In this document: positions 7,301 to 10,927 of the stretch, one piece after another
How positions within the stretch are numbered: the stretch's first letter is position 1
Layout: each line of letters begins with the position of its first letter
From: Gemmataceae bacterium
GTDB lineage: Bacteria > Planctomycetota > Planctomycetia > Gemmatales > Gemmataceae
Length of the DNA: 10,927 nt
Assembly (NCBI GenBank): GCA_020847555.1
Contig: JADLBT010000365.1
Location: 1-10,927 of the forward strand
Direction: 5' to 3'
The notes under the pieces: generated by a model
What the model was told of the DNA's origin: nothing
The model's database searches: none
The model's input: the letters and a program-made list of their open reading frames with translations, nothing else
Translations under genes and position numbers: made by a program

Positions 7301-7356
7301 CTGCCGACGTCCACCTCGGCAGCGGGTGCCAGCGGTAACTCAAGCCTGCCCATCAT
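4309..7356 (-). CDS. FAD- and Fe-S-binding D-2-hydroxyacid dehydrogenase (YdiJ-like; D-2-hydroxyglutarate/D-lactate)
   Basis: This 1015-residue protein is close in length to E. coli YdiJ (about 1018) and has the same order of domains. The FAD_binding_4 domain covers about residues 45-190, with ARGGGTSQAGQCIG (81-94) and NNSSGTHSVIHGKT (158-171). The GlcD-type FAD-oxidase C domain runs to about 535 and contains SGEHGDG (491-497) with the conserved His494. An iron-sulfur region follows: C574, C580 and C589, the last in a MCPSYQATRDE context, then the ferredoxin motif C634/C637/C640/C644-P. Two cysteine-rich CCG domains contain CCG at 816-818 and CCG at 947-949, with C854, C858, C917 and C992 as further candidate ligands. 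It should oxidise a D-2-hydroxyacid to a 2-oxoacid and pass electrons to the respiratory chain. The substrate cannot be read from sequence. It starts 97 bases after the carrier gene, with a repeat in between. Residues 793-804 use A/T-ending codons, unlike the rest of the gene. Confidence 0.9.
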   Translation of the reverse strand: MMGRLELPLAPAAEVDVGRLKAALEGRFTGEVRCDRLSRALYSTDASVYQIVPLGVLLPRTEADVRAALDVCRTFRVPLTARGGGTSQAGQCIGPGLVLDCSKYLNAILEVNPAERWAWVQPGCVLDDLNLAVKKHGLHFAPDISTSNRATLGGMVANNSSGTHSVIHGKTIDHVLELKVLLADGTTAHLRPLDDAELRATCARPGLEGEAYRAVRRLAAEHAGEIARRYPTILRRVGGYNLDLFVPRATRNGTPTPFNLAGLFVGSEGTLGLTLEVKVKLIELPRAKGLLAIHFTELLDALAATPAILEHGPAAVEVIDRYVLDSTRLNPEASRLRDFIQGDPGAILLVELYADRPEDLPPRLDALEADLQRRGHGYHVHRTTDNVAQGRIWKLRKAALGLSRAEKGDAKAISFVEDTAVAPGRLRDYIAEFLQVIARHGTTAGVYAHASVGCLHVRPVIDLKTVEGVRRFEAIAGAVADLVLKYGGALSGEHGDGLVRSPFQEKMFGPALYGAFRTIKRTLDPLNLLNPGKIVDAPPLASSLRFGPAYVTPDVPTTFDFGADGGVVRSAELCAGVGECRKKRDGTMCPSYQATRDEQYSTRGRANALRLALTGQLGLNGLTDPRLFDVLDLCLECKACKGECPTNVDMARLKAEFLHQYHREHGVPWRSRVFGNVAAVARWGAKLAPLSNWLMRSRPMRWLNEKLFGIDSRRVPPAFARQTFVDRYLQWWLEDKPLVTERRVLLLADTFTNYHEPWIGMAAAKSLYQLGHYPSLAYPGELIAQEVDVLVRVISHEIDLNYDVLEAIKGAPGLRCCGRPLISNGMLTQAVEHAEHNVDRLYPAAARGTAIVACEPSCLLTIKDDYPALLRGAARRKAETVAAMCQTLEEFLDQATACDGAPPLKAGPRRVLVQGHCHQRALVGMVPTLRLLRRIPGAEVIDLDAGCCGMAGSFGYEKEHYEVSRQVGEQRLFPALRPAGPEDVIVAPGFSCRMQIQHFTGRTALHPVELVRSLL
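4950..4981. other. AT-rich inverted repeat inside the dehydrogenase gene
   Basis: CGTAATTA (4950-4957) and TAATTACG (4974-4981) are exact reverse complements around a 16-base centre. The 32 bases contain 9 G/C, about 28 percent, in an otherwise very GC-rich gene. They encode roughly residues 793-803 of the dehydrogenase and keep the frame open. The cause is unknown; see the findings. Confidence 0.6.
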
Positions 7357-7366
7357 CAGCTTTCTT

Positions 7367-7439
7367 CAAAGTCCACGGGTGGCGCCCTGTGGGGGGTAGT
7401 GCTGGGGACGTACCCACGGGACGCAGCCCGTGGACTTTG
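7367..7439. repeat. Palindromic intergenic repeat, copy 1 (imperfect)
   Basis: The left arm 7367-7393 (beginning CAAAGTCCACGGG) pairs with the right arm 7413-7439 (ending CCCGTGGACTTTG). The outer 13 positions match without error and four mismatches lie further in. The loop is 19 bases (7394-7412). It fills most of the 97-base gap between the carrier stop and the dehydrogenase ATG, so the polycistronic mRNA would carry a long hairpin there. It is related to the element at 10092-10160. The loops match when one copy is inverted (AGTGC, G or T, GG, A or G, GAC), so the two copies have opposite orientation. Confidence 0.85.
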
Positions 7440-7453
7440 GGACTGCTGCTGTC

Positions 7454-8713
7454 TCACCAGGGGCGGAAGTAGAGCCAGCACAGGATCGTGCCGACCGGGA
7501 TCATGGCCAGGCCCCAGGCCAGCACCTGGCGGAACAGCACACGCCGGTCCTCGGTCGGAGCCGCATAGGCGATGCAGATGGCCCCGATGGTGGACAGCGG
7601 TGACGAATCCACCAGATGGCCGGCGACGATGATCGACGACGCCACTGCCAGCGGGTCGCCGCCCACCTCGGTCGCGATCGGCAGGAACGCCGGCAGCACC
7701 ACGCCCGACGTGCTGCTGTAGACCGACACGAACGCCGAGAAGAACCCGATTACCCCCGTCACCGTGTCGGGGCTCGAGAGGTCGCGCACCATGCCCGCGA
7801 ACAGCAGCGTGCCGCCGGTCTGCCCCAGCAGTTCGGCCAGCACCGTCACCCCGCAGACCATCAGGATAACACCCCACGGCATCCGCGCGAGCGCCGCGCG
7901 CTCCTCGACCGCGCCGAGCAGGGTCAGCACCACCGACAGGGCGAACGCCGCCAGGCCAACGTGGGCGTTGAAGAACACCACGCCGACGATCAGCACCGCC
8001 ATCGCCGTCAGAGTGAGCGCGTGCCGGCGCTCGAACGGGGTCGATGCGGCAGGGGTGTCGGGGTCATCCTGCCTGGAGTGGCTGCGGCGGAAAAGGCGCC
8101 CGCCGCCGCAGAGGAAGTAGCCGGCGAGCGCGACCGCGCAGTTCGCCGCCAGGTTCTCGACGAAGATGGCGCCCTCGTGGCCGCCGATGCCCGCGGCCCG
8201 CATGCGCTGCTCGGCGATGATGCCGGTCGGCGCGACGGGCGACAGGGCGCCGGCGAGCGACCCGTGGGCAACCATGATCGTCATCAGCAGGGCGGGGATG
8301 CGCGCCCGGTCGGCGACCGCCATCGCCATCGGCGCGACCAGCGCCGCCGCCGAGATGTTGCCCGCGCCGACGGTGGACAGGGCGAACGTGAGGAAGAAGA
8401 ATAGGATCGGGACCAGCCCGGCGTTGCCGCGGCATAGGCGCACGCCCCAGCGCGCGACCGCGTCGAGGGTGCCGTTGCCCTGGGCCTGGGTGAACAGCAG
8501 CGTCACGCCGGTCAGGGTCAGGAAGAGATCGACGGGAAAGCCGCGCACGACGACGGCTGCCTTCATCTTCAGGTCGGTGCCAGGCGCCAGGTAGACGCCG
8601 ATCCCCCACGCAAACGCGATTGACAGCAGGCCCGGGTTAACGCGCGTCGTGCAGCTGCAGACGATCACCGCGAGCAGCGCCGCCAGGGAGATCCACGCCA
8701 GATCCAGCTCCAT
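7454..8713 (-). CDS. MatC/SLC13-like dicarboxylate (malonate-type) carrier
   Basis: This 419-residue inner-membrane protein is almost entirely hydrophobic, with about 10-12 predicted membrane segments. The N-terminal half resembles the MatC N-terminal domain of malonate/dicarboxylate carriers: VNPGLLSIAFAWGIGVYLA (25-43), FPVDLFLTLTGVTLLF (59-74) and GAGNISAAALVAPMAMAVA (116-134). Two ion-transporter hairpin-tip motifs occur, one in each half: SPVAPTGII (158-166) and DSSPLSTIGAI (369-379). This is the inverted-repeat pattern of the superfamily. A charged, presumably cytoplasmic loop at 206-232 separates the halves. The likely substrate is a small di- or hydroxy-carboxylate; the exact one is not shown by sequence. 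GAGGG lies 7 bases before the ATG and overlaps the upstream TGA (TATGAGGG), so the gene is very likely translationally coupled to the aminotransferase. Confidence 0.82.
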   Translation of the reverse strand: MELDLAWISLAALLAVIVCSCTTRVNPGLLSIAFAWGIGVYLAPGTDLKMKAAVVVRGFPVDLFLTLTGVTLLFTQAQGNGTLDAVARWGVRLCRGNAGLVPILFFFLTFALSTVGAGNISAAALVAPMAMAVADRARIPALLMTIMVAHGSLAGALSPVAPTGIIAEQRMRAAGIGGHEGAIFVENLAANCAVALAGYFLCGGGRLFRRSHSRQDDPDTPAASTPFERRHALTLTAMAVLIVGVVFFNAHVGLAAFALSVVLTLLGAVEERAALARMPWGVILMVCGVTVLAELLGQTGGTLLFAGMVRDLSSPDTVTGVIGFFSAFVSVYSSTSGVVLPAFLPIATEVGGDPLAVASSIIVAGHLVDSSPLSTIGAICIAYAAPTEDRRVLFRQVLAWGLAMIPVGTILCWLYFRPW

Positions 8714-8722
8714 CGCGGACCC

Positions 8723-9973
8723 TCATACCGAAGCGTCCTGAGCATTCTCCTTGCCGCTTGCGGCCTGGCGAGTGGTGGCCCGTTCCCTCGCCAGGCGGAG
8801 CAGGCCGTCGCGCAGGCGCTCCAGCCCCCGCTCCAGTGCTGCGCCGCCTGCCGCAAAGGAGACGCGCAGCGTCCCCTCGCCGGCCGGCCCGTATGCTGCT
8901 CCGTGGATCAGCACAACGCCCGCCTCGCGGAGCAGGAACCGCCGCACCTCCTCCGACGGTTTCCCCAGCCCGCGCACGTCAAGCATTACGAACAGCCCGC
9001 CCTCCGGCACCAGCGGCGTCACCCCGGGCAACCCGCCCAGGCGCTCGACAACCCGGTCGCGTCGCCCCTGGTACTCGGCGCGCATGCGCGCGCCGCCGTT
9101 CGGATCGGACCGCAGCGCGCATGCCGCCGCGTCCTGCACGAACGTCGCCGGCCCACGGCTGAATTGCTGCAGCACCAGCAGCATCGCCTGGATCGCCTCT
9201 GCCGGCGCCGCGACGTAGCCGACGCGCCAGCCGGTCATGGCGTAGCTCTTCGACAGACTGTTGACCAGCACCGTGCGGCGCCGCGCCTCCGGCGACAGGG
9301 CGGCTGGCGAGACGTGACGGCGCCCGTCGTAGACGAGCGTTTCGTAGATCTCGTCGCTGAGCAGACCCAGGTTGTGCGCCGCGGCGAATGCCGTCACCTC
9401 GCGCAGTTCCTCGGCGGTGAGGACCGTCCCGGTCGGGTTCCAGGGGGTGTTGAGCAGCAGCAGGCGCGTCTGCGGGGTGACGGCCGCCTCCAGCGCCACC
9501 CGGTCGAACGCGAAGCGACCGGCGCGGATCGTGGACGCGACCGGGACGCAGCGCCCGCCCCACAGTGCCACCGGGGCCGCGTAGGCGTCGTAGATCGGGT
9601 CGGGTAGGAGGACGTCGTCGCCCGGCTCGATCAGCGCCGCGAGGGCCGTGCAGAGTCCGGCGGTGGCGCCGTCGGTGATGAGGATTTCGCGGTCCGGGTC
9701 GCAGGTCAGCCCGTTGTCGCGCGCAAGCTTCTCGGCGACGGCGCGGCGTAGGTCCGGCTCGCCCTGATTGTCGGGGTAGCCGGTCCGGCCGGCGCGCAGC
9801 GCCTGCTGGGCCGCCTCGACAATGTGATCGGGCGTGGGCGTGTCGGGCTGGCCGCGCATCAGGGATACGAGGGTGCAGCCCTCGGCCTGAAGCTGGCGGG
9901 CCTCCTGGAGGATGCGGTTGACGGCCGTCGGACAGAGCGCTGCCGCGCGGCCTGTCGTGCGGAGCGGATTCAT
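8723..9973 (-). CDS. PLP-dependent aminotransferase, class I/II (fold type I)
   Basis: This 416-residue cytoplasmic enzyme transfers an amino group between an amino acid and a 2-oxoacid. The AspC-type residues are all visible: YPDNQGEPDLRRAVA (66-80), ITDGATAGL (99-107, phosphate contact), NTPWNPTGTVL (175-185, Asn179), SDEIYETLVY (206-215, Asp207 and Tyr210), SLSKSYAMTGWRVGY (239-253, Schiff-base Lys242 and Arg250) and GTLRVSFA (367-374, carboxylate-binding Arg370). I start it at the ATG complementary to 9971-9973, giving MNPLRTTGRAA. The frame stays open 59 codons further upstream, but that extension crosses the palindromic repeat, is Pro/Gly/Ser-rich and lacks family similarity. The ribosome binding site here is poor (only GGGG about 10 bases upstream). 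Which amino acid it uses is unknown. It heads the unit with the carrier and dehydrogenase, which suggests a 2-oxodicarboxylate such as 2-oxoglutarate or oxaloacetate. Confidence 0.9.
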   Translation of the reverse strand: MNPLRTTGRAAALCPTAVNRILQEARQLQAEGCTLVSLMRGQPDTPTPDHIVEAAQQALRAGRTGYPDNQGEPDLRRAVAEKLARDNGLTCDPDREILITDGATAGLCTALAALIEPGDDVLLPDPIYDAYAAPVALWGGRCVPVASTIRAGRFAFDRVALEAAVTPQTRLLLLNTPWNPTGTVLTAEELREVTAFAAAHNLGLLSDEIYETLVYDGRRHVSPAALSPEARRRTVLVNSLSKSYAMTGWRVGYVAAPAEAIQAMLLVLQQFSRGPATFVQDAAACALRSDPNGGARMRAEYQGRRDRVVERLGGLPGVTPLVPEGGLFVMLDVRGLGKPSEEVRRFLLREAGVVLIHGAAYGPAGEGTLRVSFAAGGAALERGLERLRDGLLRLARERATTRQAASGKENAQDASV

Positions 9974-10011
9974 GACCACGGCCCCGGGGTGTGATGTCGG
10001 CGGTTGCAGTG

Positions 10012-10040
10012 ATTGGATGGACCCGACGCGGCCGCGGCAA
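10012..10040 (-). promoter_or_regulatory. Weak candidate promoter for the aminotransferase unit
   Basis: On the minus strand TTGCCG (10040-10035) is followed after 17 bases by TCCAAT (10017-10012). Each matches the sigma-70 consensus at four of six positions. Transcription would begin about 30 bases before the ATG at 9973. It sits downstream of the palindromic repeat, so the metabolic genes could be expressed independently of the sulfotransferase. The evidence is only spacing and partial matches. Confidence 0.25.
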
Positions 10041-10091
10041 GGCGCTCCGCGACCTGGCACACAGGGGGAATGGGGTGCAAAGGGCTGTGGC

Positions 10092-10160
10092 AAGCCCACG
10101 GGTGGCGTCCCGTGGGCCAGGTCTCCCGCACTTCCCCCACGGGATGCCACCCGTGGGCTT
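10092..10160. repeat. Palindromic intergenic repeat, copy 2 (near-perfect)
   Basis: The arm 10092-10116 (beginning AAGCCCACGGGTGGC) is complementary to 10136-10160 (ending GCCACCCGTGGGCTT) at 24 of 25 positions, the exception being a possible G-T wobble. The loop is 19 bases (10117-10135), the same length as in copy 1 at 7367-7439. It lies between the sulfotransferase stop and the aminotransferase start. The transcribed hairpin would be very stable and might end or protect the sulfotransferase mRNA, although no clear T-tract follows. No transposase or target-site duplication is evident, so a REP- or MITE-like non-autonomous element is the most I can say. Confidence 0.88.
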
Positions 10161-10183
10161 TACGAAAACCCCTTGCCCATCAT
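10160..10183 (-). other. Perfect Shine-Dalgarno and start codons leading to a 7-codon dead end
   Basis: AAGGAGG (10190-10184) is followed directly by ATG ATG and five more sense codons (MMGKGFS), then TAA at 10162-10160, whose last base is the first base of the palindromic repeat. It lies 16 bases past the sulfotransferase stop, the usual spacing for a next gene in an operon. It could be a gene start cut off by the repeat, a leader peptide, or chance. I do not call it a gene. Confidence 0.35.
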
Positions 10184-10199
10184 CCTCCTTGAACCGGCA

Positions 10200-10927
10200 C
10201 TACGCCGGCGCGGGCAGGCGCGCGGCGAACAGTTCGAGCGCGTGCTGATACAGCAGCGCGTCGAGACGAGTCTGCTCGCGCAGGAGGGTCAGCACGTCGG
10301 GCGAAAGAGCGCGGCGGTCGGTCCGGTTGGGGGACGTGTTCAGGCGCGGGCAGTCAACCCGCGGCCACCCGAACGTGTCGCAAAGAGCAGTTACCGACTC
10401 CTCGAAGCGCTCGACCACGCCGACGAACGCGAACGTGGCGAGCCGCCGCTTCGCCACGCGCAACAGTTCCTCGTCGGGCACGGCGGGGAGGGCGGATTCG
10501 AGAAGGCGTTCCAGCGCCAGGCCGCGCAGTTCCGCCCGACTCAGCCCGGCGGCAAGCGCGCGTGGGTTCAGATCCAGCGTGAGGGCGCGCGTCTGGAAGT
10601 TGACAATCATCGGGCGTGTCTCCGGGTCGGTGAGGAAGTCGCGCAGGCCGCGCTGGGCGCGCGCCTTGCGGTGCAGGTAGTGTCCCGGGTCGCGCAGGAT
10701 GTGCTCATAGTGCGACAGGGCGCGCTCGATCGGGTTTCGGAGGAACGTGACGCACGCCGGCGCCTGCGGCAGATCCGCGAGGAGGTGCCAGTAAAAATGT
10801 CCGTGAAAGAGCCGGTAGCGCCCGAGTCGCTCGCGCGAGAGGTGCAGTAACTCGCTCCACAGCTGGGCGGGACAGACGGCCGTCGGATCGAACCGAGCTT
10901 TCAGAAGCGTCGTGAGTGAGACGCCGG
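10200..10927 (-). CDS. Sulfotransferase family 2 protein, N-terminus outside window
   Basis: An open frame enters from the right edge (first full codon at 10925-10923) and gives 241 residues ending at the TAG complementary to 10200-10202. It resembles the Sulfotransfer_2 family, which moves sulfate from PAPS to carbohydrates or other acceptors. The visible start GVSLTTLLKARFDP is the tail of the PAPS-binding loop (PKT-G-SL type); the loop itself is cut off. YRLFHGHFYWHLL follows, then the 3'-phosphate-binding motif VTFLRNPIERALSHYEH with its Arg and Ser eight positions apart. DFLTDPETRPMIVNFQTRAL and FAFVGVVERFEESV, near the C-terminus, are typical of bacterial members. An internal Met at 10610 is not the start, because the homologous motifs lie before it. 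The acceptor is unknown. Sulfation of a cell-surface polysaccharide is plausible given the export gene elsewhere in the window, but that is inference. Confidence 0.85.
   Translation of the reverse strand, partial: GVSLTTLLKARFDPTAVCPAQLWSELLHLSRERLGRYRLFHGHFYWHLLADLPQAPACVTFLRNPIERALSHYEHILRDPGHYLHRKARAQRGLRDFLTDPETRPMIVNFQTRALTLDLNPRALAAGLSRAELRGLALERLLESALPAVPDEELLRVAKRRLATFAFVGVVERFEESVTALCDTFGWPRVDCPRLNTSPNRTDRRALSPDVLTLLREQTRLDALLYQHALELFAARLPAPA

Noticed and set aside
4339..7338. 999-codon plus-strand open frame opposite the dehydrogenase gene
   Set aside because: It is a mirror frame produced by high third-position GC. The minus strand has complete FAD, ferredoxin and CCG motifs; the plus frame shows none and is rich in Arg, Gln and Val.
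9974..10150. Upstream extension of the aminotransferase (59 extra residues)
   Set aside because: The extra codons run through the palindromic repeat and give a Pro/Gly/Ser-rich sequence without family similarity. The domain is complete from the ATG at 9973.
1..10927. tRNA, rRNA, CRISPR array, transposase or integrase genes
   Set aside because: None was recognised on either strand by eye. The only repeats are short palindromes, with no conserved repeat-spacer pattern or DDE/recombinase motif.

Overview
The window is GC-rich bacterial DNA in which every gene I can support lies on the minus strand. It carries seven genes, two of them cut by the window edges. Three things point to a planctomycete, probably a Gemmata-type lineage: a small lipoprotein family next to a Wza-type exporter, a family-2 sulfotransferase, and palindromic intergenic repeats. 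This assignment rests on remembered resemblance, not on a database search.

In transcription order (right to left) there are four blocks. (1) 10200-10927 is the 3' part of a PAPS-dependent sulfotransferase. (2) 9973-4309 looks like a metabolic unit: a PLP fold-type I aminotransferase, a MatC/SLC13-like dicarboxylate carrier whose ribosome binding site overlaps the aminotransferase stop codon, and a 1015-residue FAD plus Fe-S 2-hydroxyacid dehydrogenase of the YdiJ (D-2-hydroxyglutarate/D-lactate) type. (3) 4185-2761 is a metallo-beta-lactamase/beta-CASP protein of the RNA-processing class. It appears to have its own promoter placed so close to the ATG that the mRNA may be leaderless. (4) 2326-1 is an exopolysaccharide unit: a proline-rich lipoprotein of unknown function with an extremely acidic tail, then a Poly_export/SLBB (Wza-like) protein that runs off the left edge. 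A 434-base gap (2327-2760) in front of it holds a perfect inverted repeat overlapping a candidate promoter.

The intergenic DNA is rich in palindromes. Two copies of one element, with arms of about 25-27 nt and a 19-nt loop, sit at 7367-7439 and 10092-10160 in opposite loop orientation. A different pair of hairpins fills the gap at 4204-4262. Smaller stem-loops lie at 1395-1420 and 2525-2550.

The three metabolic genes plausibly cooperate: the carrier imports a dicarboxylate or hydroxyacid, the dehydrogenase oxidises a D-2-hydroxyacid to a 2-oxoacid, and the aminotransferase interconverts 2-oxoacids and amino acids. The exporter, the lipoprotein and perhaps the sulfotransferase fit cell-surface polysaccharide work. 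I found no convincing new defence, mobile or RNA-guided system. The best leads are the repeat family, an AT-rich patch inside the dehydrogenase gene, and the uncharacterised lipoprotein.
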